From Carettochelys insculpta (lineage: Eukaryota > Chordata > Testudines > Carettochelyidae): a stretch of 64,000 nucleotides of DNA. The stretch lies in NCBI RefSeq assembly GCF_033958435.1, contig NC_134138.1, positions 6,460,001 through 6,524,000 on the forward strand. The letters are read 5' to 3'. The translations under genes were made by a program, and so were the position numbers. This document shows positions 1-12,241 of this stretch, piece after piece (position 1 is the stretch's first letter; the number at the start of each line of letters is the position of its first letter). Under the pieces are notes generated by a model. That model made no database searches. It worked only from the letters and a program-made list of their open reading frames with translations, and was not told the DNA's origin.

Positions 1-1724
1 ACCTTTGATTTGCCTACATTATTTAAAAAAAATTAAAAAAAGGTGATTCAGGTTTGTTTTTGTTTTTTTTTTTTTAAACAGAATTCTGTATTTAACTTTC
101 CCCAAGGAAACTACATTAGCTTGAATCCAGAATATTCCTGATGGGAACAATTCCTAATGGCTTTCGTGGCACCCTCAAAGATGTAAACATCTTAATATCC
201 CTGACTTTTTCTTCCACCTGTAAGAGTGGACCCAGGTGATGAGGGAAGGGTTATATTCACATCTCTTTACAAAGTTTGGTCCAGGAGAGGATATTGTGTA
301 TTATTTGCTCCCTGCAGAAATTCTTCATGAAAGCACTCACAAAACAGTGTACACCCCTCCCCTCCAGGAACATTCTATTAATATTTTTACTGATCTAATG
401 TACCTTTCAAAATATTATGCAGAAAAGGTTTTATACCATTTTATACCAAGGAGGCTAAGAGCTACCTCTTGACCAACTCCTTCTTTTTATTCTTACTAGC
501 AGATGTACCTGTTGTTGCTCAGGTCCTTGTGGGGGCTCAAGACAGGGAGCCAGGGAAGAAGGTGGGAGGTGAGGTGGGGGTCAAGGCAGGAGTTGGGAGG
601 CTCACAGCAGAAATATGGGGTGTGCAGGAGTCAGGGGTAGGAAGTTGGATGTATGCAGGGCTCAGAACAGCAAACCGAGTTGGGAGGGGACGCAGGACTG
701 GGACAACAGTTCCCAGAGATGGCCAGGACGACTGGCTAAATTGTTCTGCTGGTGGCTCCCCGGGGCCGGGCAAGGCACCAGAGGCTACGCTGGCTGTCCC
801 CCTGTCATCATTACTGGGCATAGCTGTCCCTATCAGAGCCTTCCCTTTCCATGTTATGAGAAATAATTGCACTCCAGGCACATCCTATTATCCTGGCACA
901 ACCGAACCCCAACCTTACTTTAAGTTATGAGAAGAGGATGCTGTATTTTGAATTTGGGGGTCCTGGCTCTTCCTCTTCAGGAGGCATTCTTGACCAGACA
1001 GACAGATGGACTTTCTCAAATGTGTATTAGATCATGGTTTTATTTCCAATTTAGTCACAAGATGTTTTAAACAGGCACTCCCCAAGCTGGTGCATGTTAA
1101 AAGCAACCAGGGATCCAAACCTAGACATTGCATGAACACACAGATCCGCCCAAAGAGCCTTTCTGTCATATCACTAAAAAAGACTAGTACTATGTAACGG
1201 AACCAACAGGATTCCAGTGTCAGGATGGGCAGGACATGGGGAAAAAAAAAGTGCATGGGGATTAATTCTGAGCACTTATGCTCTGCTGGTGGCACACAGC
1301 CATGGCAACACAGACAATGCTGAAAGTATGCATGGCTAGTAGTCAAGAAGGGAATCTGCCACTACTAGATCACACTTACGTGCAAGAACCCAAGCTTTCA
1401 CTGGCTGGCAAGGGAGAAAGGAAACCCAGGGGTGAAAGGAACCCTTAATGGAATCCTTTGCTAAGCACTGGAAGGGATGGCATTTGGCTCTTTTTCCAAG
1501 TCAGAATTTACATTAACGACATTAGATTTAATGGCCATGGGAATCAGTTCAACACAAGCATGATCAGCAAGCTGGAAAGATCCAGGATGCAATCCAGCTC
1601 TCCAAAAAAAAAAAAAAACACACTAGACTGAAGATTAGGTTTTTACACTTGGCTCTAACAAGAAACCAGTTGATTTCCATTGATCTCCTTTCTGTTTAAA
1701 ATTCTGGGTTGAATTTAGCATTCA
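1..1724. other. No gene seen; AT-rich with a G-rich patch
   Basis: I see no supported gene here. There is a T-rich tract near 58-75, a G/A-rich patch at about 530-760 that produces overlapping chance frames on both strands, and an A-run near 1606-1619. The frames have no recognisable motif, splice context or codon pattern, so they are not annotated as genes. Confidence 0.6.
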
Positions 1725-2000
1725 GAGTAAGGGTTTGTCTCAACTACTATTATGGGTATAACTTCTGTTGCTCAGGGGGTGTGCAAAGAACACTTCACTT
1801 AGTGACAAGTCATGCTGACAGAAGCCCAGTGTGAACAGTGCTGTGTTTGTGAGAGCTTCTCCTGCTACTGCAGGTGGTTTTCTTATGCCAATTGGAGAGC
1901 GCTCGTCCATCAGCAAAGAGCAGCTTTACAAGCAGTCTTACAGCAGCACAACTGTGTCACTAAGCTCATTAGGATAGATGAGCCCTAAGAAAGCAGCACC
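1725..2000. mobile_element. Decayed non-autonomous DNA transposon (MITE) fragment
   Basis: The stretch resembles a common turtle MITE layout: a 'gtctcaactac' end, a GGGGTGTG block near 1779, paired motifs around 1880-1930 and a 'cagcagcacaactgtgtcactaag' type block near 1945-1968. Both ends are worn and no target duplication is readable. The assignment comes from memory of the family and is tentative. Confidence 0.4.
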
Positions 2001-2616
2001 AATCACTAGAAACAGGCCTATCTCAGAACTCAAAAACTTTCTCCATGCAGTTTTGAGAGTGCACTAGAAATCCTGACCTACTGCATCCTCTGAGATTCCA
2101 AGAAGTCCAGAGTTCACAGCAAAGATAGACGCACATACTGAAAAATAAGTTTTACCATCTGATTTCCCAGGTATTTCCACCAGACTGTAAATTCCACAAG
2201 GCACAGACTCTCTTATACAACAACTTCAATTTACCTAGTGCTTAAGTTATTTCCACTCTCAGTTTCCTGTTATAGCTCTGAGACTGCCAATCAAAGCAGA
2301 TACCCTGCTACTGCAGTCAAGGTCTACGCAGAAGCTGCATTTGTACTGAGCTCTGCAAAGCAATGTTGGATGTAGACAAATGTCCACTGGGGACAAAGTC
2401 GATTCCATCAACTGTTAAATGCTGTTCAAGAGCTGAAGACATAATTCCAGAGCTGAAATGCTAACGCACTGATTCACCTTCTCCACGAAGCCAGGCAATT
2501 ATCTACTTTCAAACAAGAAAATCTTCCAGAAGAGAACACCACCTATTTTCCAGCTGCATACAAGGTTGTGCAGGGTGTAAAGCAACTAAATCTTATTTTT
2601 TAGTAGCCCTATAAGT

Positions 2617-2993
2617 CAGGGATGCTCCAACTTTCAGTCCTGCTCCCCCCCTTACCATTAACAGAATCCATCCTCCCCCTCAAACCCCCCCACCCCACCG
2701 CCACTAATGCACAACTAAAGCTTACTCAGCAGCAGAGCTTGGTCTGGGAGTACAAACAGCATAAAGGCAGAACAAGAAGATGGAACAGGAGGTGGACTGG
2801 AGCTGTGGGTAGGGGAGAGGGTAGAGGAGGAGGAGAGGAAGCAAGGGCAGAGCTGGGCCTGGGATCCAGCAGGACTCGGGGCTCCCTCCCCACCTTCTGA
2901 GTGGGTTGGTCTTGGCCCCAGCATGCACACACACCTCTGAATATCCCTCCAATCTCCCCACAAACAGGGCACATCCCAGTTTGGGGACCACTG
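2617..2993. mobile_element. hAT-like non-autonomous element
   Basis: The left end begins CAGGGATGCTCCAACTTTC and the right end reads, on the other strand, CAGTGGTCCCCAAACTG. These are imperfect inverted termini of the CAG...CTG hAT style (Charlie-like). The flanking 8-mers CTATAAGT and CTCTGGGT agree at 5 of 8 positions, consistent with a decayed 8-bp target duplication. The interior is G/A-rich and has no transposase, so the overlapping minus-strand frames inside it are chance. Confidence 0.55.
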
Positions 2994-3499
2994 CTCTGGG
3001 TGATTACAGAAGAGATCATCAGCTAGTTACATGAGCGCATCACTCTTAGCACTGCACTAGTTTCAGAATTGTTTTGCTATGACTGTTACACAGAAGAATG
3101 GACAGCAGTAGTTTTCAAACAGCATATACACCCAACCTCCTCGTCGGCACCATCATCTCAATTTTTCACTATACCTAGGTTTGGGACACCAAAAGGCACC
3201 CCCTACTTATTTCTTCAAACCGGACTAACTGTCCCGTATCTGGGCCCCCCTCCCAATGACCTTTGCTGCCAGCAGCTGCTGTCTGGAGAGCACGTAGGTC
3301 ACTTCCCCAAGCCTTGGGGCTCCCAGGGAGCGATGAACACTGCCGCTTCCCCGGGGGCTCCTGGGGAGGGCCGTTGGCTACCATTTCCTTCCCAGCTCCC
3401 TGGGGCTTGGTGGAGCTGGGAGGAGCTGCCCCTTCCACCCATATTTCCCTGTCCTGTATTTAGAATAGGGAGAGATGGTCACCCTTCTTTTCTGTTTTG
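2994..3499. other. GC-richer unclassified DNA
   Basis: A plus-strand frame of 148 codons spans 3069-3515 and shorter frames overlap it on both strands. It has no recognisable domain and no splice or translation context, and it runs into a Penelope tail at its end. It may be part of an unclassified repeat ('gagatggtcaccctt' near 3470 recalls a turtle repeat end). Confidence 0.4.
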
Positions 3500-3535
3500 T
3501 GAAGATATAAACTAACATGGCTGCCTCTCTGTGAC
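3500..3535 (+). mobile_element. Penelope-like 3' tail fragment
   Basis: The segment AGATATAAACTAACATGGCT matches, with a few changes, the 'agatacagactaacacagct' terminal motif of the longer Penelope-like element at 8.9-11.2 kb. Only the tail is present. No target duplication is obvious. Confidence 0.55.
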
Positions 3536-3597
3536 TATTCAACAAAAAGCATGTGCTACTTATAAAAAAAAGACAACTACAATCATTATGGATAGAG

Positions 3598-3722
3598 GAA
3601 GGATGGCTTTGTGGTGAAGTATAGGTCTAGAAGATCTGAATTCACTATTACGGCAAGAGCCTTCTGCATGACCCATGGCCAATCAGCCTCCCTGTTTGCA
3701 GATGTGGAAGCAAAACAAGATC
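3598..3722 (+). mobile_element. MIR SINE, strongly decayed
   Basis: The order of motifs fits an old MIR: 'ggatggctttgtggtgaagtat', then 'ggtctagaagatctgaattc', then 'atgacccatggccaatcagcctccctg'. It is highly diverged. The call rests on memory of the consensus. Confidence 0.4.
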
Positions 3723-3739
3723 AACCCAACTCACTAAGA

Positions 3740-4457
3740 CAGGGCTGCTAGTATTCCAATGCATCTTTTTGGAGATGGGGTGACTACATCTGCACGCAGT
3801 ATTCAGGATGTGGGTATTCCATGGACATACACAGAAATATAACATTGCCTCCACCTGTCCTATTCCCAATAATTCCAACCATTGTTATCCTTTTTGACTG
3901 CTGCTGCACACGGAGTCGATGTTTTTCAGAGAGTTATTCACAAAGGCTCCAAGATCTCTTCCTTGAGTGGCAACAGCTAATTTCATCCCCATCATTTCTA
4001 TGGCTCTGTGGGATTATGTTTTCCATTGTGCTTCACTTTGCATTCAACCAACACTGAACTTCAGCTGCCATTCTGTCACTCAGTCTCGTAAGATCCCTTT
4101 GTAGCACCTCCTGATCTGCTCTGGATTCACAGAATTGCACAAGTTAGTTTTGCACCATATGCAAATTTTGCCATCCCCTGGTTATTCATTAATGATCTGG
4201 GAAGAGGAATAGTTCTGGTGCCAGTACAGACCCTGAGGGGACACTACCATTTACCTTTCTCTGTTCTGAACACTGGCTATTTATTCCTTCCTTTTGTTTC
4301 ACATCTTTTAACCAGTCACCAGTCCCTCAAAAAGCCTCCCCTTTTCTCTCGACAGCTTACTTTGTTTAAATGATTTCTGAAAATCTAAGTACACTATATC
4401 CACTAGACCCCCTTTTGTCCACATGCTTGTTGACCTCTTTCAAAGAATTCTAGTAGA
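3740..4457 (-). mobile_element. CR1 LINE fragment (RT region, antisense)
   Basis: Read on the minus strand this is the reverse-transcriptase and downstream part of a turtle CR1. Recognisable antisense blocks are 'gatggggtgactacatctgc' (near 3775), 'ctgctgcacacggagtcgat' (3900), 'gatccctttgtagcacctcc' (4091) and 'gaaaatctaagtacactata' (4380). Stops and indels break all frames. At 4458 it joins the 3' end of a CR1, either by internal deletion or because a second element lies alongside. Confidence 0.8.
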
Positions 4458-4665
4458 TTAGAACATAAGAACAGCCATACTGGGTCAGACCAAAGGTCCA
4501 TCTAGCCCAGTATCCTGTCTGTCAACAGTAGCCAATGCCAGGTGCCCCAGAGGAGGTGAACCAAAGACAATGATCAAGCGATTTGTCTCCTGCCATCCAC
4601 CTCCCGCCTTCGACAAAAGGCTTGGCACTGTTTATCTATTTGTTCCCAAATCTGCTCTAACGACA
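4458..4665 (-). mobile_element. CR1 3' end (antisense)
   Basis: It begins GAACATAAGAACAGCCATAC and runs through 'gtccatctagcccagtatcc' and 'caggtgccccagaggaggtg', the antisense 3' untranslated end of the same CR1 type seen at 48.0-49.1 kb. It has no coding capacity. The right limit is approximate. Confidence 0.8.
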
Positions 4666-6229
4666 CCTCCAGCTGTATATAAGTCACAAGTAGCATCACC
4701 TGGGTATTTATATACCCTTGTGTTCCTCTCTCTTACTCCCACCTCAACCTCGCTCTATTGGTGTCATTAAGTCTAACTTGTGGCAATGACTATGTTGAAC
4801 AAAGCTTCACAAAATCATTCCAAGAATTTTCTCCCCATAGTTTTATTTTATAAATAAATCTTTTAAGATGTTAACAGGTGCTTAAATCAGGTTTGTATGT
4901 AGAGGTTTACTCACTGCACTAATACTGTTTATACACACACCAATCACACCCTCCTCTAAACCTCCTATGTTCTTCTAGCACCTCTGCTGCTTGAAGACTA
5001 ATCTTATCAACTTGCCATTCCAAGATTTATGAATACAAGTCACTCAATATGCTGGTCTCATTCCAAGCAACACATGAAATCCAGCACTCAAAATTCAAAA
5101 GGGCCCTGGATACAAGTCAAGCTGTATTATAAACGCACTGCCATGTCTCTCAATAAATCAATATTCCAAGTTTAGATCTCTCCGGCCCCTCTGCATACAC
5201 AATATGCTATATTTATAATTCTCCTTTGTAAAACAGGGTTGAAGCACTGAAATCTGAGTAAGTTTCAATTTATGAATTAAACATTTTATTTAACCTGGAA
5301 ATAGCATCTCTTTCTACTCTACCCAGAGGTTGTGCATAGTAAAAGATTCAGGGGAATTATCAGTAAGAGTATTTTATTGTAGAGTGTACACATACATTAA
5401 ATTAAGTATAATTTAACCAGAAATGTTGTCATGCACACTAAAAATGCCCCAAGCCAGTTTTCAGCAACTGCAGCATTCGTGGATGTTTTCATTCCTGTTG
5501 TGTATATTAATTTTTTCATCTAAGATGAACACACATTCACACTATTACACATCACCTTTATGAAAGTACATTAACGGTTGTTTCAAATGTCACATACATG
5601 GGTCCATGATGTTACATCTCTTGCAAAAAACAGTTACTCAAGGGTCTAACATTAGTCTAGGATCTTAAATCTCTTAATACAGCCAATTATCTGTCATTTT
5701 AGGCACTCTCCTGAAACAAAGGGAAGAAATTCAATGGAAGTGACATTGTAGGTCATGTTGGCCCAAAACTTTGCAAGCCATAAGCCCATTAGAGGTATGT
5801 TTCCATGGTGACTTTTTTAAACCCATTGGAATATTTCTAATGGAAATTATTGTCTTGCAGTGACTGCAACCAAGAACTGTAGAAAGTTCAAGTGTCTAGG
5901 AACATAAACGAATCTGATTAGTCTGTTCTCATAGTCCAAGATAAAATGGAAGGCAAATAGCAAGAGCAAAATAATGTTTTTAGAATTATCTGAGATTTAA
6001 GAAAGGCTTTTTAAAGCTATTAGTTCAAAAACTTTTAAGGCAAATCTCCATAAAATATTAACTCATTACATTGTGTGTTACTTATGAAGAAGAATCATTT
6101 TTAATGTCCACATAATTGACTAAAGATTCTGTCTTGCTGTCTGGGGAGTCCTCTCCATCCGAGAATGCTAAAAATGTGACCACATTTCTAAATACCTATC
6201 CCTTTCCATCAGTTCTCTTGTGTATGTAC
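4666..6229. other. AT-rich DNA, nothing recognised
   Basis: No feature can be supported. A good-looking minus-strand acceptor tract (TTCTTCCCTTTGTTTCAG, read from about 5731 down to 5714) is followed almost at once by stops in the frame that matters, so I do not call an exon. Confidence 0.5.
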
Positions 6230-6649
6230 TTAGGCTATTTATATACTAAAGCGATCAGTCAATAGACATTTATGGTGGAAGATATCTTCCAAAAAACCTC
6301 CTGTCAACAGATTGCAGCCAGACTGCCAAGTGGATCAAAAGAGCAATCCACTCTGTCAACAGAGCGGCTACACTTGCCTAGCTGCTCTCGACACGATGGC
6401 CAACCGGAGGCACAGCAGACAAGGCTTCCCAGTGTCCTAGAAGCCCTGTCTGTCGACAGGGCCCCCGGCCCCCCCCCCCCCCGAACGTCCAGATAGACTC
6501 TGTATCGAGAGAGGTGTTCTCTCTCATGGGGGATTGGCAGAACACTGTCGACAGAAGTGCATTCTGTCAATTTATTGTTGACAGAACACCTTGGGCATGT
6601 GGGCACCCCAGGGGTTTTGTTAACAAAACTCTAGTGTAGACATAGGCTT
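6230..6649. mobile_element. TIR element rich in GTCGAC/GTTGAC palindromes
   Basis: The two ends pair imperfectly: left GGCTATTTATATACTAAAG, right (opposite strand) GCCTATGTCTACACTAGAG, next to TTA on both sides. The interior repeats CTGTCRACAG-like palindromes (6302, 6353, 6451, 6544, 6565, 6588) around a C-run at 6470-6482. It has no transposase. Its design and TIR resemble the 58.3-kb element. A PIF/Harbinger-type origin is possible but not shown. Confidence 0.6.
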
Positions 6650-8099
6650 AATGTGAAAGTTTTTCCTTTACAACAACAACAGTCCATACTTTAGCACAAT
6701 TCCACAGGATAATTAATTTTTCCAATATTGTGCAACACAAAGTCTTGCTATTAAAAATTACCTGTTGTTGTGTTAAACAAGTAGATACACTAGAAGATCT
6801 AGCACTAAATTTAACTTGACCATTTCCCATTTAATCTTGTTTTCAGCTGCTGTGAACAAAAGACAAAATGATTTTCCACAGTTAAGCAAATGGAGTTTTT
6901 GCAGAACTTCAGACAAATTAGCCAGTGATCAGAGATGCAGAATATAGTATTCTGCAGCTATATTACTTAAGGAACACACAATCCTGGTTTTTACATTAAA
7001 AGAATGCTTACCTAGATTACTAAATACTCTCCAGAACATATTGGCCTTGTGTACACATAATACATTCATTAATAGGAAAGTCTTTAATAGTATTTATGGG
7101 AGTCACATAAGGCAGATCAACCTGAAACTAACTTTAACCAAAAGAAAACCCAAAACAAAAGAGATTGCAAGAAAATATACATAAACATATTCCAGTCCAT
7201 TAATTCACCTTCCCTTTAGTATCTCAAGGCTATAAATTAATATATTTACAAAATGATCATTATGACATTCTACACAGGGGGGAGAAAAGTGAGACAAGAA
7301 AGTCGTTTAAACAGCCTAGAGCCTAAGGTCAGTTGTTCTAACTAAGCGGGTGATAGCTTACCAAAGAAATAGACCACATGAGCATATCAGAGGACCTGAA
7401 TTTACTCTTTCTTCCTGACAATATCCCACCATGCTGCAAGCCTTCTACTTTTGAATCAGGAGCTCCAGGTACCTCCCTGATTCACAGGGATCTGGATGGA
7501 ACAGCCACAGCTCATATCTGATCTATGCTAGAAGAGCTACCAGAATGCAAGTATTTTCCAGGTCTGTAGGAGAAACATTAGGTTAGTGTCCCCAGATCAG
7601 GGATGCTCCAGGCATATCATGAAGCAAGGAATAAGTTAAGAGCTTAATGAAGAGGAAGTTGAGAAGCTGATTATATTTAATGAAAACACATTAGGTCTTG
7701 TGATAAACATATCTGATTAATGGATAATTTTTTTCCATGGGAACATTGAGGTAAAATTGTTAAATGTGTACAACAGTAAAAGATCCCGGTTTTACTCAGG
7801 TAAGCTGTGGTTTTGAGTTGCTTTTTCCTTTTCACAAAACCATTTAGAAGCAGGATGGATAGGCTCTTTCAGAAGTTAGGTTTGGGCCTGTGTATTCAGT
7901 ACATAAACATCTACTAGTCTGGAGGGATATTTATTGTTGGTTTATGATATGCCCATTTTATGCTAAGTTTTTTTCTCTAGAATTCAGGATGGGAGAGTTC
8001 CTGCCCATAGGGGCTCAATTTAAGGAACTAGTTTACTAAGAGCTGAATTTGACACACATACTAGCCATTTTCAATGTAAATTACTGAAACCAAAGAGAG
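6650..8099. other. AT-rich DNA, nothing recognised
   Basis: No gene, RNA or dated repeat could be supported here. Two purine-rich antisense acceptor-like tracts (near 6855 and 7275) are followed by in-frame stops or lack donors. Confidence 0.5.
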
Positions 8100-8255
8100 T
8101 GCAAGCAAGGGCACTGGAACAATTTTTACACTGGAGATGCTGAGCATCATTGAACCAAACTGTAAACCTTATATATAATGGAAGCTACTTCACACCAGGG
8201 GCTGCTACAGCGCGCACACACCCCACACCCCTAGTTCAAGCACGTGTGTGTGTGC
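8100..8255. repeat. Dispersed repeat fragment shared with 63.5 kb
   Basis: The block 'tgtaaaccttatatataatggaagctacttcacaccaggg', followed by a CAGCRC/CACCCC-rich end, matches 'tgtaaaccctgaacgtaatggaaaccgcttcaagccagcg' at 63485. Two independent copies in one window mark it as a dispersed repeat. The class is unknown. It ends in CA-rich simple sequence. Confidence 0.5.
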
Positions 8256-8764
8256 AACAGGTCTTCTGTCCAGTTGAAATGCTGACTGGGTCTTATTTCT
8301 GACATGTAATCATATAATTTGTAATATTATTTGGTATTAAAGTGGCTCAGAACTCAACTCTGAATATAACTGTCCTGGAACAGGCTGAGTAACTTAAAAG
8401 GGGTTTCATGGATTTCTTCTTGCTAAGGCATGCAAACCAGCCCCTGGTACAGCATTCAGCATGGCCACAAGAAAGCCTGGATCAGCAGCATCCTAGTTTC
8501 CTGTCTAAGGAAGTTAAGTCAGCGGACAAACCCAAGTGCATTACATGGGTTTATGGAAAGGATGGATAGCCATAAACTGTAAAGAGAACCGGGAAGAACT
8601 AGCAACACCCATGGGAACAAGAAATGGTGGTGACCTGCTTATATCAGATACACAAACAAAGCCATTTAGACTAGCCTTTGCCTGAGACAAGGCAAAAACT
8701 TGTACTCTGATGTTAACCAAAGACTTCAGGGTACCCCACTTCCCACAAGTAGTGAAACCTAACA

Positions 8765-8875
8765 TACTTTTTACTACATCTGCCCCCAACACACACACTC
8801 ACCAACTACAGCTCTACACGCTCTCTCTCCCCCCTCACTTTCACACACACACTCACTCTCACACATACCTGCAAA
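8765..8875 (+). repeat. Impure CA/CT microsatellite
   Basis: Alternating (CA)n and (CT)n runs with short interruptions sit directly upstream of the Penelope-like element. No function is implied. Confidence 0.8.
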
Positions 8876-8879
8876 TGTA

Positions 8880-9050
8880 ACAAACAAGCAGTCAAGTAGC
8901 ACTTTAAAGACTAACAAAATAATTTATTAGGTGATGAGCTTTCGTGGGACAGACCCGCTTCGGGGTTTGAAGTGGGCCTGTCCCACGAAAGCTCATCCCC
9001 TAATAATTTATTTTGTTAGTCTTTAAAGTACTACTTGACTGCTTGTTTGT
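8880..9050. repeat. Foldback (inverted repeat) at the Penelope 5' end
   Basis: The left arm (about 8880-8962) and the right arm (about 8970-9050) are near-perfect reverse complements around a short loop. Both carry ACAAACAAGCAGTCAAGTAG (one change), 'cctaataaatta'-like and GAGCTTTCGTGGGACAG blocks. Such snapback ends are typical of Penelope-like insertions. The transcript would form a stem of roughly 80 bp. Confidence 0.85.
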
Positions 9051-9085
9051 TTTGTTAGATACAGACTAACACAGCTACCTCTCTG

Positions 9086-10821
9086 TTGTTATTCAACAGC
9101 AAATACAGTAATTCGCCCCACCACCATCCCTCTCTCCCTCCTGACATTATAATCAAAGAGGTAGATAAAGGAGGAGCTACTGCCATCATGAACAGGTCTG
9201 ACTACCAGAAGGAGGCTTCCAGACAACTCTCCAATACCAAATTTTACAAGCTACTTTCCTCAGATCCCACCGAGGAATATACTAAGAAACTACACCATCT
9301 GCTCAGGACACTCCCTACACAAGCACAAGAACAGATTTATCCACAAACCTGGAAATCCTGGACGCCCCATCGTCTCGGGCATTGGCACTCTCACTGAAGG
9401 ACTGTCTGGTTATGTGGACTCTCTCCTCAGACCCTATGCCACCAGCACTCCCAGCTATCTCCGAGACACCACTGACTTCCTGAGAAAACTGCAATACATT
9501 GATGACCTACCAGAAAACACTATCCTAGCCACCATGGATGTAGAGGCTCTCTATACCAACATCCCACACAAAGATGGAATAAATGCTGTCCGGAACAGTA
9601 TCCCTGGTGATGCTACAGCACATCTGATGGCTGAGCTCTGTAACTTTATACTCACACGCAACTATTTCAGATTTGGCGACAATATATACCTTCAAATCAG
9701 CGGCACAGCTATGGGTACCTGCATGGCCCCTCAATATGCCAATATTTTCATGGCTGACCTGAAACAGCGCTTCCTTAGCTCTCGTCCACTAACACCCCTT
9801 CTCTACTTATGCTACATTGATGACATCTTCATCATCTGGACCCATGGGAAGGAGACTCTGGAGGAATTCCACCGGGACTTCAACAACTTTCACCCCAACA
9901 TCAACCTCAGCCTGGAACAGTCCACACAGCAGATCCACTTCCTGGACACCACGGTGCTAATACACGATGGCCACATCAATACCACCCTGTACTGTAAACC
10001 CACTGACTGCTACACCTACCTTCATGCCTCCAGCTTCAATCCCAGACACACAACACGATCCATTGTCTACAGCCAAGCACTAAGATATAACCGCATTTGC
10101 TCCAACCCCTCCGACAGAGACAAAACACCTACAGAATCTCTACTAAGCATTCTTGAAACTGCAATACCCACCTGAGGAAGTGAAAAAACAGATCAATAGA
10201 GCCAGACATGTGCCACAAAGCCTCTTACTACAGGACAAGCCCAAGAGAGAAACCAACAGAACACCACTAGCCACCACCTACAGTCCTCAGCTGAAACCTC
10301 TACAGCGCATCATCAGGGATTTACAACCCATCCTGGACAATGATCCCTCACTTTCACAGGCCTTGGGAGGCAGACCAGTCCTTGCCCACAGACAACCTGC
10401 CAACCTGAAGCAAATCCTCACCAGCAACTATACACCGCACCATAGTCACTTTAACTCAGGGACCCATCCATGCAACAAACCTCATTGCCAGCTCTGCCCA
10501 CATATCTACACCAGCAACACCATTACAGGACCTAACCAGATCAGCCACACCATCGTGGGTTCATTCAGCTGCACATCTACCAATATAATTTATGCCATTG
10601 TGTGCCAGCAATGCCCCTCTGCTATATACATCGGACAAACTGGACAGTCTCTACGTAAAAGACTAAGCGCACACAAATCAGATATCAGAAATGGCAATAT
10701 ACAAAAACCCATAGGAGAGCACTTCAATCTCCCAGGCCACACAGTAGCAGACTTAAAAGTAGCTATCCTGCAGCAAAGAAATTTCAGGACCAGACTCCAA
10801 AGAGAAATTTCTGAGCTATAA
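9086..10821 (+). pseudogene. RT + GIY-YIG polyprotein remnant of the Penelope-like element
   Basis: The remnant lies in three frames: 9086-9397, 9414-10175 and 10153-10821, so at least two frameshifts (near 9400 and 10160) disrupt it. In order I see an N-terminal RT segment starting near IIIKEVDKGGATAIM, motif A-like DVEALYTNIP (about 9537), motif B-like SGTAMGTCMAPQYANIFM (about 9700), and the catalytic YIDD box (9813-9824). Next come a Cys/His cluster CNKPHCQLCPH (about 10471-10503) and a GIY-YIG module with IIYAIVC then IYIGQTGQSLRKR (about 10585-10660). Catalytic residues are retained although the frame is broken, which suggests fairly recent inactivation. Upstream codons are absent. Confidence 0.85.
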
Positions 10822-11160
10822 TTAATCTGCAAATTCGACGCCCTCAGCTCTGGCTTAAACAAACACTGCGAATGTCTGGCTAAATACAAAAGCAGCTTCC
10901 CCTCCCTTGGTGTTCACACCTCCAGATCAACTGCTGGTAGTAAGCCCCACCCCTGCTGACCGAGCTAACCTTGTTATCCCCACCCTTGCTCTGGCTTATT
11001 TATACCTGGCCCTGCAGATTTCCAAGACCAGCATCTGATGAAGTGAGTCTGTGCTCACGAAAGCTCATGCTCAAAACTTTTCTGTTAGTCTATATGGTGC
11101 CACAGGACCCTCCGTTGCTGTTACAGATCCAGACTAACACGGCTACCCTTCCAAAACTTC

Positions 11161-12169
11161 CCTCCTAGTCTGGCTCTAACAACAATTCAGTCTCAAACCT
11201 TTCAGGCAACTTGTTTCTTACCCTGTTCCTAAGACTTTTTGACAGAGTGCTCTTTGGATTAGACTCCTGCAAAACACTGCAACTGGAACTGGCACCAGAT
11301 AATTCCCAGTGTATTTCTCTAGTTCCCAACAGTTGCACTGTACTCTGATAAGATCTTGTGCATTTACAATAGCCCTTTTAATCTGCAAGACGCTGAAGAA
11401 CATCTGGCCTGGCACACACCACACTCAATGATCTTCTTGTGTTAGCCACCACGTGGTTTTTTTAAAGGTTCAGCAAGGCTGGATTGCAAATTATTCTGAT
11501 CCAGTGATACAATATGTTGGGGCTCCGAGGTCTCTGCTTCTATGCCTCTGGCTCTGTTTCCTCCCTCTGATCTGCAACAGTCCTAAGGTTTCATTTTGTG
11601 AAATGATACACTAGGAATATTATGAGTCACTCAGCCAAATTCACATCTAACATTTCAGCTGCAAATTTCAACCTTTCTGTAATACCCCCCAGATTGCTTG
11701 AAGAGGCATTCAAGTGTCATAGTGGCCTTAGTTTACGTTTCCAATTCTGTTTGATCTCTACTTAACCTTTTGGTTACAAAAACAACTGTGAACTGTGGAG
11801 GGGACGACGAGTAGAATGTTCAAGAAGTCTGTTTGCTCCCACCACTAATCACTGTAATTCAGGTAAATGTTTAAATCATCATCACAGGCTGTCAGTTTGC
11901 CAGGTAGGAAATGCCAGTTCTATAAAAAGGTTAGTGCATTTAATACTGCACCTTAGACAGTCAGACTGGGCTAGAATTGCAGCTGTTGCTTGGCACCAAC
12001 TCTATTTTGGAAAAATTCCTCTGTACAAAGGCCTGAATGAAAGCTACACATTGCTCTCCCAAACATCCACTAGTGTTGACAGTAACGGAACATGCCTTTG
12101 CTTAGCAGCAGCTTCCCAGCCCTTCCACCCAGTCACGGCATTTTGCCATCTTATTGCACCCTCAGTCCA
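11161..12169. other. No gene seen
   Basis: Short frames only, without motif or splice support. Nothing recognised as a repeat apart from the end of the preceding element. Confidence 0.5.
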
Positions 12170-12241
12170 AGGATCTTGAGTGCAAAACATTCATAAGCTC
12201 TTGACACAAATACCATTGTCCCCATTTTACAGAAGGGTACC
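12170..12241 (-). mobile_element. MIR fragment (antisense)
   Basis: The antisense MIR core end 'gtccccattttacagaaggg' is readable just before the RTE 3' end at 12242, which probably interrupts or abuts it. Confidence 0.45.

Larger units (their letters stand above)
8880..11160 (+). mobile_element. Penelope-like retroelement, 5'-truncated
   Basis: This is a plus-strand Penelope-like element. From left to right it has a foldback (8880-9050), the terminal motif 'gatacagactaacacagcta', a coding remnant (9086-10821) with reverse transcriptase then GIY-YIG endonuclease, a 3' region, and a second terminal segment at 11035-11160 ('gtgctcacgaaagctcatgc', then 'cagactaacacggctaccct'). That RT plus GIY-YIG order defines the endonuclease-bearing Penelope-like elements. 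The coding part starts inside the RT region, so the N-terminus is missing. I could not read a target duplication. Tails of the same kind recur at about 3.5, 16.3, 20.0, 26.9, 30.9, 33.1, 47.1, 47.5, 59.4 and 59.9 kb. Confidence 0.85.

Noticed and set aside
469..930. 153-codon plus-strand frame and its antisense partner
   Set aside because: G/A-rich composition keeps several frames open at once. No domain, splice or start context.
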